This document shows positions 1-5,691 of a DNA stretch of 6,392 nt, in pieces. Each line of letters starts with the position of its first letter. Position 1 is the stretch's first letter. The notes beneath the pieces were generated by a model that searched no databases, was not told the DNA's origin, and was given only the letters and a program-made list of their open reading frames with translations. Location: positions 1-6,392 of the forward strand of contig JACQWH010000041.1 in NCBI GenBank assembly GCA_016209345.1. Reading direction: 5' to 3'. The position numbers and the translations under genes were made by a program. The stretch comes from Candidatus Uhrbacteria bacterium (lineage in GTDB: Bacteria; Patescibacteriota; Patescibacteriia; JACQRZ01).

Positions 1-63
1 TAATTCTTACTTCTTAATTCTTCATGGACAACGAGTTTATTATGAAATCATGATGATACATAT
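1..63. other. AT-rich leader upstream of atpD with a short direct repeat
   Basis: This is the tail of the gap before atpD; no coding frame is visible in it. The octamer taattctt occurs twice, at 1-8 and 15-22. No Shine-Dalgarno sequence precedes the atpD ATG, and the last bases are AT-rich (acatat). I see no convincing -35/-10 pair. The TAATTC-rich composition resembles the atpD-atpC gap, so the two may belong to one family of intergenic repeats. That link is inference. Confidence 0.4.
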
Positions 64-1434
64 ATGAGTGTAAATGTTGGAACAATAAAGCAAGTCATCG
101 GTCCGGTCGTTGATGTCGAGTTTACCGAGAAGCTCCCCGGTCTTTTTCATGCATTGGAACTGGACAATAACGGTGAAAAGCTTGTCCTTGAAGTTCAACA
201 GCATCTTGGCGGCAACAGGGTGCGCACCATTTCGATGGGTCCTACCGAGGGACTCAAGCGGAATTGTGAAGTAAAAGACATGGGAATGCCCATCTCAGTT
301 CCGGTTGGCAAAAGCACGATGGGCCGCATGTTTAATGTGTTTGGCGAGCCGATTGACGGCAAAGAAAAAGTGCTCGGAGAAAAAAGATTACCCATTCACC
401 GCGACTCCCCGCCATTCAAAGATCAGTCAACAAAGATTGAGGTATTTGAAACCGGCATTAAAGTCATTGACCTCATCTGTCCCTTCGTGAAGGGCGGCAA
501 AGTAGGATTGTTTGGCGGGGCCGGCGTTGGTAAAACGGTTGTCATTACCGAGCTGATTCATAACATCGCGGCAGAGCATGGCGGTACGTCGGTCTTTGCG
601 GGTGTTGGCGAGCGTACGCGCGAAGGAAATGATCTCTATCACGAGATGAAGGACTCCGGTGTGCTTGATAAAACAACGATGGTGTTCGGACAGATGAATG
701 AGCCGCCGGGCGCGCGTCTTCGCGTTGCATTGACCGCGCTGACCATGGCGGAGTATTTCCGTGATGAAGAGGGACAGGACGTGCTCCTGTTCGTTGATAA
801 TATTTTTCGCTTTACACAAGCGGGATCAGAGGTATCGGCGCTCTTGGGACGCATTCCCTCCGCAGTCGGATACCAGCCGACGCTTGCAACAGAAATGGGA
901 CAACTGCAGGAGCGCATTACCTCAACATCAAAAGGATCAATCACCTCATTGCAGGCGGTGTATGTTCCCGCAGATGACCTTACCGATCCGGCGCCGGCGA
1001 CAACGTTTGGACACCTTGACTCTACGGTTCTGCTTGCGCGGCCTTTGGCGGAGCTTGGCATCTATCCGGCTGTTGATCCGCTTGATTCAAGTTCTACGAT
1101 TCTTGATCCTCAAGTCGTTGGTGAAGAACACTACAAAACCGCCCGCGAAGTCCAGCGCATATTGCAGCGTTACAAAGATTTGCAAGATATCATTGCGATT
1201 TTGGGTATGGATGAGTTGTCTCCGGAAGACAAACTTACGGTTTCTCGCGCGCGCAAAATTCAGCGATTTTGCTCACAGCCATTCTTCGTCGCAGAGACGT
1301 TCACCGGTGTTCCCGGAAAATACGTTTCGCTCAAAGAAACGATCCGCGGATTCCGCGAGATTCTTGATGGCAAGCACGACGACAAACCCGAGTCCGCGTT
1401 CTATATGAAGGGAAGTATTGACGAAGTTGCATAG
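64..1434 (+). CDS. atpD: F1Fo ATP synthase subunit beta
   Basis: This is the catalytic subunit of the F1 head, which makes ATP from ADP and phosphate as the gamma subunit rotates, or hydrolyses ATP in reverse. The 456-residue length is close to the usual 460-480. Visible motifs are the N-terminal beta-barrel (about 1-80, with VIGPVVDVEF), Walker A GGAGVGKT at 151-158, the GERTREG loop at 182-188 with catalytic Glu183, and Walker B LLFVDNIFRF at 241-250 with Asp245. The alpha/beta family signature PAVDPLDSSS is at 335-344 and the DELSPEDK loop at 383-390. Cys139 replaces the usual Ala in the 'DLLAPY' stretch, giving DLICPF; this is conservative and unlikely to affect function. The ATG at 64 matches family starts. 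It is followed by atpC, the usual order at the end of atp operons, and the remaining subunits should lie upstream. All key residues are intact, so an active enzyme is expected. Confidence 0.98.
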   Translation: MSVNVGTIKQVIGPVVDVEFTEKLPGLFHALELDNNGEKLVLEVQQHLGGNRVRTISMGPTEGLKRNCEVKDMGMPISVPVGKSTMGRMFNVFGEPIDGKEKVLGEKRLPIHRDSPPFKDQSTKIEVFETGIKVIDLICPFVKGGKVGLFGGAGVGKTVVITELIHNIAAEHGGTSVFAGVGERTREGNDLYHEMKDSGVLDKTTMVFGQMNEPPGARLRVALTALTMAEYFRDEEGQDVLLFVDNIFRFTQAGSEVSALLGRIPSAVGYQPTLATEMGQLQERITSTSKGSITSLQAVYVPADDLTDPAPATTFGHLDSTVLLARPLAELGIYPAVDPLDSSSTILDPQVVGEEHYKTAREVQRILQRYKDLQDIIAILGMDELSPEDKLTVSRARKIQRFCSQPFFVAETFTGVPGKYVSLKETIRGFREILDGKHDDKPESAFYMKGSIDEVA

Positions 1435-1444
1435 CAACTTCGTC
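1420..1444 (+). other. Hairpin straddling the atpD stop codon
   Basis: A perfect 11-bp inverted repeat (gacgaagttgc at 1420-1430 and its complement at 1434-1444) has a 3-nt ATA loop. The TAG stop of atpD (1432-1434) lies in the loop and the first base of the right arm. In mRNA this would be a strong stem. No T-run follows, so it is not a standard intrinsic terminator. It could protect the atpD 3' end, pause transcription or tune coupling to atpC. The function is inferred; the structure is seen directly. Confidence 0.7.
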
Positions 1445-1446
1445 GA

Positions 1447-1559
1447 AATTGACCTAATTCACCTAATTTCTAATTCACCTAATAAATGCTCAAAATGTTA
1501 ATGACCAAAAAGTTTTGCGAATTGGGTTTTGGGATTTATTTTGGTTAATTAGGTCAATT
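1447..1559. repeat. Inverted-repeat element between atpD and atpC
   Basis: The 160-bp gap between atpD and atpC holds no gene. A perfect 13-bp inverted repeat, aattgacctaatt at 1447-1459 and aattaggtcaatt at 1547-1559, brackets 87 bp of AT-rich sequence, and the pairing continues imperfectly inward for about 7 more bases. Such a layout fits a miniature inverted-repeat element or a dispersed intergenic repeat, but no target-site duplication is clear. It interrupts two genes that are normally only a few bases apart. Confidence 0.65.
1454..1483. repeat. 14-bp direct repeat in the atpD-atpC gap
   Basis: The sequence ctaattcacctaat occurs at 1454-1467 and again at 1470-1483, a period of 16 bp. 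The first copy overlaps the left arm of the 13-bp inverted repeat. It could be slippage-made simple sequence or part of a dispersed intergenic repeat family. Confidence 0.85.
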
Positions 1560-1580
1560 AGAGCACTTAGATTAATTGAT

Positions 1581-1586
1581 TATAAA
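1581..1586 (+). promoter_or_regulatory. Possible -10 element (TATAAA) just before atpC
   Basis: TATAAA lies 8 bp before the atpC ATG. If used as a -10 element, transcription would start within a few bases of the ATG and give a nearly leaderless mRNA. No good -35 hexamer is found 16-18 bp upstream, and AT-rich sequence yields such hexamers by chance, so this is weak. It would allow atpC to be transcribed separately despite the long gap and the hairpin behind atpD. Confidence 0.2.
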
Positions 1587-1594
1587 TTTTGTTC

Positions 1595-2038
1595 ATGCAA
1601 CTTTCAATTATTACCCCGGAAAAAATCGTCTTCTCCGAAGACGTTTACCAAGTGACTATCCCGACAATGGATGGCGAGATTACGGTATTGCCCAATCATA
1701 TTCCATTGGTGGGGCTCTTGAAAGCAGGGGAACTCATCATCAAAAAGGGGAGTGAAATTATTCCGCTGGCGGTATCGGGCGGTATGCTTCAGGTGCGGCA
1801 TGATGGCGTGACAATTTTGGCCGATACCGCAGAACGTGTTGAAGAGATTATAGAAGAACGCGCAGAAGAAGCGCGAAAAGCGGCGGAGAAACTCATGGAA
1901 GAGAAGCGCTTTGACGCCGAAGAATATGCAACCATTGCCGCAAAGATGGAACGCGAACTTGCGCGTATCAAAGTAGCACGCAAATGGAAACACAAAGGAC
2001 ATGGCCCTGCCGGTCAGCAGTTTACGTCAGATAGATAG
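1595..2038 (+). CDS. atpC: F1Fo ATP synthase subunit epsilon
   Basis: Epsilon sits on the central stalk with gamma, couples rotation to the c-ring and can inhibit ATP hydrolysis. From the ATG at 1595 the protein has 147 residues, slightly longer than the usual 130-140. Residues 1-82 form the beta-sandwich, recognised by QLSIITPEKIVFSEDV and the conserved GEITVLPNHIPLV stretch (27-39). Residues 83-131 are a strongly charged helical region rich in Glu, Ala and Arg, matching the C-terminal helical hairpin. The last 16 residues form a polar tail, probably disordered. An in-frame TTG two codons upstream (1589) is possible, but the ATG places the protein start where the family starts. No Shine-Dalgarno sequence is present. 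It follows atpD after an unusually long 160-bp gap. Confidence 0.96.
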   Translation: MQLSIITPEKIVFSEDVYQVTIPTMDGEITVLPNHIPLVGLLKAGELIIKKGSEIIPLAVSGGMLQVRHDGVTILADTAERVEEIIEERAEEARKAAEKLMEEKRFDAEEYATIAAKMERELARIKVARKWKHKGHGPAGQQFTSDR

Positions 2039-2074
2039 TCGGTACCACGACAATTTTATCATAGAACATTGATT

Positions 2075-2479
2075 ATGAGCGGTGAAATACAACCAGAGGG
2101 GCTTGCAAAACTCGCGCTTATTGAAACAATGAAAGAGTTGAATGCTTTAGTGGCAACGTATGGTAGGAGTGAACCCGGGCAGGAGAAGGACGATTTGTAT
2201 CGCGAGATAGAGAAAATTAAGGCGGTATTGCAAAAAGAAAAGGAGCGTTATACCGATGAGCAATGGGGTCTTCTCAATGATAGAGCGGTTTTTGGGGGGG
2301 GCTATGGCGTTCTCGCAGAAGTCGGCATGACCGGTAAATACGATGATGAATTTTTTGAACAGGGGGAGAAGAAGGAAACAACCTTTAGGGGTATACGGAT
2401 GAGGAGCATTGAGCAAGAAGGAGCGCTTTTAAGAAAGCGATGGCAAGAACTTTTTCCTGGGGAGCAGTATGACGAGTAG
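2075..2479 (+). CDS. Hypothetical protein, charged and helical, 134 aa
   Basis: I do not recognise this protein. It is a soluble, highly charged protein with no signal peptide or membrane segment. Residues 10-60 are rich in Glu, Lys, Leu and Arg and should be helical, perhaps a coiled coil (LYREIEKIKAVLQKEKERY at 41-59). A Gly-rich turn FGGGYG (73-78) follows, then a second charged helical part near 107-127 (RMRSIEQEGALLRKRWQELF). The ATG at 2075 is preferred over an in-frame TTG at 2069. The gap from atpC is 36 bp and to the hydrolase 20 bp, so co-transcription is likely. The GGGYG turn is encoded partly by a run of eight G (2294-2301), a possible slippage site. That it is real coding sequence is inferred from its length, sensible composition and fit between its neighbours. 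Confidence 0.78.
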   Translation: MSGEIQPEGLAKLALIETMKELNALVATYGRSEPGQEKDDLYREIEKIKAVLQKEKERYTDEQWGLLNDRAVFGGGYGVLAEVGMTGKYDDEFFEQGEKKETTFRGIRMRSIEQEGALLRKRWQELFPGEQYDE

Positions 2480-2499
2480 AATAGTTTTCATAAGATAAT

Positions 2500-3066
2500 A
2501 TGAAGCGAGTAATCATCATTCATTGCTGGAGCGGGACGCCGGAATACTGCTGGTATCCTGCCGTAAAAAAAGAGCTCGAGCAGCGTGGATTTGATGTCTT
2601 TGTTCCCGCGATGCCCCAAACCGATGCGCCAAAACTTTCGTTGTGGCTTCCCGAGTTACAGAGCATCATTGGGAAACCCGATGAAGAAACATTTTTGATC
2701 GGCCATAGTATCGGATGCGCAACGATCATGCGATATTTGGAATCACTGCCTGAAGGCGAGATGGTTGGTGGTGCGATGCTCGTTGCTGGTTATACCGACG
2801 ATCTTGGATTTGAAGAGTTGAGCAATTTTTTTGAGACGCCGTTTGATTTTGAGGCGATGAAAAAACATTGCGCAACGTTCGTCGCGATTCACTCGGATAA
2901 CGACCCTTTCGTTCCCCCGCGTCATTCCGATATATTGAAAGAAAAACTTGGCGCAAAAACAATCATCAAACACAATGCCGGACATTTTTCCGGCGCAGTA
3001 GACAACGAAGCTGCCTGCACCGACCTTCCCGATGTCGTGAATAGTGTTCTTGCGATGGCGCATTAA
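2500..3066 (+). CDS. RBBP9/YdeN-type alpha/beta serine hydrolase
   Basis: This is a small cytoplasmic alpha/beta-hydrolase of the RBBP9/YdeN family (Pfam Ser_hydrolase). The family carries a Ser-Asp-His triad, but natural substrates are poorly known; esterase-like activity is plausible. The 188 residues match the family's typical 180-200. The first strand is KRVIIIH (2-8). The nucleophile elbow GHSIG is at 68-72 with Ser70. The likely acid is Asp135 in SDNDPFVP (132-139), and the catalytic histidine is His162 in NAGHF (159-163). The usual HG(W) motif after strand 1 reads HCW, so Cys9 replaces a Gly near the oxyanion hole; this may alter specificity. The ATG at 2500 begins directly at the first strand, as expected. 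No Shine-Dalgarno sequence is seen. The next gene begins 13 bp downstream, which suggests one transcript. Confidence 0.92.
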   Translation: MKRVIIIHCWSGTPEYCWYPAVKKELEQRGFDVFVPAMPQTDAPKLSLWLPELQSIIGKPDEETFLIGHSIGCATIMRYLESLPEGEMVGGAMLVAGYTDDLGFEELSNFFETPFDFEAMKKHCATFVAIHSDNDPFVPPRHSDILKEKLGAKTIIKHNAGHFSGAVDNEAACTDLPDVVNSVLAMAH

Positions 3067-3079
3067 ATTCAAGGCAATT

Positions 3080-4720
3080 ATGGATGAGCGCACCTGCCGC
3101 ATTACCGGAAAAAAGTTTACGATCTCTGACCAGGAGAAAGAGATGTATAGGCAGTGGGATGTTCCTCTGTCCGACTTGCACCCACTGGAGCGTTTGCGCG
3201 CACCGAGCGCATACTGGAATACGTTTAATCTCTATTGGACTAAGGACGCGCGAACCGGACAGCGCATGCTGACAAATTTTGATCCGGAACATTTTCCGGT
3301 TATTTATGAGGGGTCGTACTGGATGAGTGCGGATTTTGATCCGCGTGAGTACGGGCGCGCGTTTGATTTTAGCCGGCCCTTTTTTGAACAATGGCATGAG
3401 TTGTTTTTGGCTGTTCCAAAACCGAGCTTGACCCTGCTTCGGTGTGAGGATTGCAGTTATTGCAATTACTCAGTTGGTTGCAAGCACTGCTACCTCACGT
3501 TTAACTCTTTGGAGTCGGAAAACGTCCATTACTCGTCCCTTGCCTTTCAGTGTCGCGACAGCATTGAATTGTTTGCGTGCACGCGGTGCGAACTGTGTTT
3601 TTATTGCATCCAAAGCGAGGACTGCTATCGTGCGCTGTTCGTTGATTTTTCCGCCCGGTGTACGGATTCAACATTTTTGTATAATTGCCAGGACTGTACT
3701 CATTGCTATCAGTGCTCCAATATAAAAAATAAGCACTACTGTATTCAAAACAAACAGTACTCGCCGGAGGAATATAGCAAAATTGTTGAGCGTATTGATT
3801 TACAATCCTTCCGTACACTCGAGGAAGAGATTGGAACATGGCAGCGGTTTTTGGCAGATAAACCATTGCGCGCAGAGCGTGTTGTGAATTGTGAAAATTC
3901 TGACGGTATCATGCTCAAAAATTGCAATAATTGTCACAATTGTTTTAATCTTACAGATGGGGAAAATAACGTCAATTCGTATGGTCAGCAATTATATGAT
4001 TCGACCGATGCGTCCGGATGGGAAGGGTCACATCATTTATTGTGTAGCGGAGGAATTCTCTCGAGTCGCGACATACTATTTTCCGCAATGGCTGAACACT
4101 CGTTTGCTGTCTGGTATTCAATGTTTATATTTCAGTCGCATGACTGCTTCGGCTGTTACGGGTTGCGAAAAAGCGAATATTGCATTTTGAATAAGCCGTA
4201 TGCAAAAGATGAGTATGAAAAATTGCGCGTGCGAATTGTTGACCACATGAAGCAGACCGGCGAGTGGGGACAGTCGTGGCCAATGTCGATGAGCCCGTAT
4301 TATTATGATGATGAGGCGTTGTTTTTTTTCCCAATTGACGACGAACTGTCAAAAAAATTAGGAGCGCGGCGGCGACCGGCGCAGGTATCCCATGATGAGG
4401 GCATGTCTGTTGATCTCATGCCGGATCACCTCAGCAAGTTTGACGATCAATGGTACGGCCAAACATTTTTGTGTAAACGAACACAGCGCGCTTTTAAGAT
4501 CACGCCGCAAGAAGGCGCCTTGCACAAAAAACTTCGCGTTGCCTTGCCTCGGACAGCGTGGCGCACTCGCCTTGAAGAAACGTATAAGTTTGTGTTTGTC
4601 TTGCCCCATGATGCGCAGTGCGCAGTGTGTGCAAAAAAATTCTCTGCACTGATCGATCCGCATGAGACGGTCAGACCCTTGTGGTGTGATGCGTGTTATT
4701 TGCGTGAGTTTGGGCAGTAA
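3080..4720 (+). CDS. Cysteine-rich CxxC-repeat protein, probable metal binder
   Basis: This 546-residue protein is of unknown function and resembles a large family I know from Parcubacteria, sometimes labelled 'caib/baif family' without support. It has 31 cysteines, 24 of them between 122 and 359, many as C-x2-C or C-x2-C-x2-C (122/125/128, 167/170/173/176, 203/206/209/212, 282/285/288). A unit of the form C-x2-C-x3-(L/I)-(R/K)-x3-Y-C-I-x-N-K-x-Y-x3-E-Y occurs at 209-232 and again at 356-379. A C-terminal pair (CAVC 514-517, CDAC 536-539) looks like a zinc ribbon. In relatives, as I recall them, the N-terminus is also a multi-CxxC zinc module; here only Cys6 remains, while the later 'YGRAFDFSRPFFEQ' stretch (91-104) is kept. 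No signal peptide or membrane segment is seen. ATG 3080 is preferred over TTG 3044, which would overlap the hydrolase; AAGG at 3071-3074 is a weak Shine-Dalgarno. A T8 run (4322-4329) encodes part of LFFF. Confidence 0.88.
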   Translation: MDERTCRITGKKFTISDQEKEMYRQWDVPLSDLHPLERLRAPSAYWNTFNLYWTKDARTGQRMLTNFDPEHFPVIYEGSYWMSADFDPREYGRAFDFSRPFFEQWHELFLAVPKPSLTLLRCEDCSYCNYSVGCKHCYLTFNSLESENVHYSSLAFQCRDSIELFACTRCELCFYCIQSEDCYRALFVDFSARCTDSTFLYNCQDCTHCYQCSNIKNKHYCIQNKQYSPEEYSKIVERIDLQSFRTLEEEIGTWQRFLADKPLRAERVVNCENSDGIMLKNCNNCHNCFNLTDGENNVNSYGQQLYDSTDASGWEGSHHLLCSGGILSSRDILFSAMAEHSFAVWYSMFIFQSHDCFGCYGLRKSEYCILNKPYAKDEYEKLRVRIVDHMKQTGEWGQSWPMSMSPYYYDDEALFFFPIDDELSKKLGARRRPAQVSHDEGMSVDLMPDHLSKFDDQWYGQTFLCKRTQRAFKITPQEGALHKKLRVALPRTAWRTRLEETYKFVFVLPHDAQCAVCAKKFSALIDPHETVRPLWCDACYLREFGQ

Positions 4721-4732
4721 GCTAAGAATTTT

Positions 4733-5467
4733 ATGAAGCAGGCTAATAATTTCGGTATTCTACGTACGGCATACGATTCCGCTCGGAGGGGGTATCCCAC
4801 AGATTTGTATGCATACCTCCATACATTTTCTAACACAGAAATTCCCCATACACTCGACTTGGGGTGTGGCACAGGAATATCCACGCGCGAACTCAAAGAA
4901 AATGGTTTTGACGTGATTGGAGTGGATAGAGACGGTGCAATGGTAGAACGGGCACAACAGCGCAGTCCAGAAATTAACTATAGTGTAGCCGTGGCAGATA
5001 CACTGCCTTTCCCCGAAGACGAATTTGATATCGTTGTCGCATTTACCGCATTCCATTGGTTTAATAACCAAAAATCCCTGGCTGAAATCAGTCGTGTTTT
5101 AAAACGGGGAGGCATCTTCTTTGCCGCGCTGAAGAGTAATCGTGAGAGCGCTTTTATGGAAGGATATACGGCGATATTAAAAAAGTACGCTGGTCAAGAT
5201 TTTGACAGCACCACAGAACATTTTAAGACAGGCGTGTTCAAAAGTATTTTTACCGAGGTTAAAGAAAATTTTTTCACTATTGACGAACGGTATACGATAG
5301 AAGAAGCTCTTATTCTTGTTCGGTCGCTCAGTCTTTGGAACTTAGTTTCCGAGGAGAACAGACCGCAACTGATCGAGAGGCTAAGAGAATACTTCCAACA
5401 AAATCTTATCGGCGGTTTCGTAGTCAGAGAAAGAAAAATATTCACCCTATCGGGCGTAAAAAAATGA
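4733..5467 (+). CDS. Class I SAM-dependent methyltransferase
   Basis: This protein transfers a methyl group from S-adenosylmethionine; the acceptor is unknown. The 244 residues show a Methyltransf_11-type Rossmann fold. Motif I LDLGCGTGIS (41-50) binds SAM, the acidic Asp65 in GVDRD (63-67) contacts the ribose, and Asp89 with the DTLPFPEDEFDIV stretch (89-101) forms motifs II-III. FHWF (107-110) and LKRGGIFF (123-130) follow. The N-terminal ARRGYPTDLYAYL (17-29) is typical of small-molecule methyltransferases of the UbiE/Tam type, and the C-terminal 110 residues form a helical cap region likely to shape the acceptor site. It starts 12 bp after the cysteine-rich gene with no Shine-Dalgarno sequence. 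Its stop TGA overlaps the ATG of a following short frame (ATGA), a layout typical of translational coupling. The fold is certain; the substrate is not assignable from sequence. Confidence 0.93.
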   Translation: MKQANNFGILRTAYDSARRGYPTDLYAYLHTFSNTEIPHTLDLGCGTGISTRELKENGFDVIGVDRDGAMVERAQQRSPEINYSVAVADTLPFPEDEFDIVVAFTAFHWFNNQKSLAEISRVLKRGGIFFAALKSNRESAFMEGYTAILKKYAGQDFDSTTEHFKTGVFKSIFTEVKENFFTIDERYTIEEALILVRSLSLWNLVSEENRPQLIERLREYFQQNLIGGFVVRERKIFTLSGVKK

Positions 5468-5565
5468 AAAAGCAAATTTACGTTGATCCGCGGCATGAGG
5501 AGCATGCGTTTGACTTACCATTTTGGAGAGATAATGAAAAGCTATGCAGGGATAATGGGGACTGA
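5464..5565 (+). pseudogene. 33-codon frame overlapping the methyltransferase stop; likely truncated gene remnant
   Basis: An ATG at 5464 overlaps the methyltransferase TGA (ATGA). The frame encodes 33 residues beginning MKKQIYVDPRHEEHAFDLPF and ends at a TGA inside the GGGG-ACTGA-CCCC hairpin. The amino-acid composition is protein-like (WRDNEKLC), and the coupled start is typical of real operon genes, but I recognise no family. Because the stop is supplied by repeat-like DNA, I infer that a once longer gene was cut short by insertion or deletion. It could instead be a genuine micropeptide or a chance frame. No continuation is visible downstream, where the lexA promoter begins. Confidence 0.4.
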
Positions 5566-5572
5566 CCCCATT
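5554..5572. repeat. Short hairpin aatgggg-actga-ccccatt
   Basis: A perfect 7-bp stem with a 5-nt loop (aatgggg 5554-5560, actga 5561-5565, ccccatt 5566-5572). It resembles the GC-rich imperfect palindromes linked to REP-associated tyrosine (Y1) transposases in many bacteria, but no transposase is in the window. The next bases are ttccccc, not a T-run, so an intrinsic terminator is unlikely. The loop supplies the TGA that ends the 33-codon frame. Confidence 0.65.
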
Positions 5573-5594
5573 TCCCCCATTCATTTCCCCCATT
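5569..5594. repeat. 13-bp tandem repeat
   Basis: The unit catttcccccatt occurs twice head to tail at 5569-5581 and 5582-5594. Partial copies (catttcc) lie at 5591-5597 and 5602-5608. The first copy overlaps the right arm of the preceding hairpin. The block is pyrimidine-rich on the + strand (5571-5620 is almost all C and T), unlike the coding DNA on either side. Confidence 0.9.
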
Positions 5595-5627
5595 TCCTCT
5601 GCATTTCCTTGTGATCCAATTTTTTTT

Positions 5628-5671
5628 GCACACTTTCTATTTTGCACGATCGTGCAAAATAGAAAGTGTGC
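5628..5671. repeat. Perfect 44-bp palindrome upstream of lexA
   Basis: Every base from 5628 to 5649 pairs with its partner from 5671 back to 5650, so the arms are 22 bp with no spacer; the centre is gcacgatcgtgc at 5644-5655. A T8 run (5620-5627) abuts it on the left. On neither strand does a T-run follow the stem, so it is not a classical intrinsic terminator, although as RNA it would fold into a very strong hairpin at the 3' end of the upstream operon. Other possibilities are a dimeric regulator site, a mobile-element end, or a site of nucleoid or recombination activity. It lies 20 bp before the lexA -35 box. Confidence 0.93.
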
Positions 5672-5691
5672 CTATTCGTTCATCTATTTTC

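Noticed and set aside
427..819. 130-codon minus-strand frame inside atpD, and similar antisense frames (639-1061, 545-730)
   Set aside because: They lie entirely opposite atpD, have no recognisable protein features and no start signals; they are shadows of the strongly conserved atpD frame.
761..1408. 215-codon + strand frame overlapping atpD in another frame
   Set aside because: Its translation is rich in Arg, Ser and Cys with no family motif, and the DNA is fully explained by atpD.
2035..2050. Possible hairpin gtcg...cgac just after atpC as a terminator
   Set aside because: The stem is only 4-6 bp with mismatches and there is no T-run, so it is not distinguishable from chance.
3044..3079. 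Upstream TTG start for the cysteine-rich protein
   Set aside because: It would overlap the end of the hydrolase by 23 bp and add 12 residues not expected in the family; ATG 3080 has an AAGG at suitable spacing.
5569..5608. CRISPR-like array of catttcccccatt units
   Set aside because: The units are 13 bp, directly adjacent without spacers, and only two are complete; this is a simple tandem repeat.
5620..5671. 44-bp palindrome plus T8 as an intrinsic terminator
   Set aside because: The T-run precedes the stem on the + strand and becomes an A-run after the stem on the - strand, so neither direction has stem followed by U-run.
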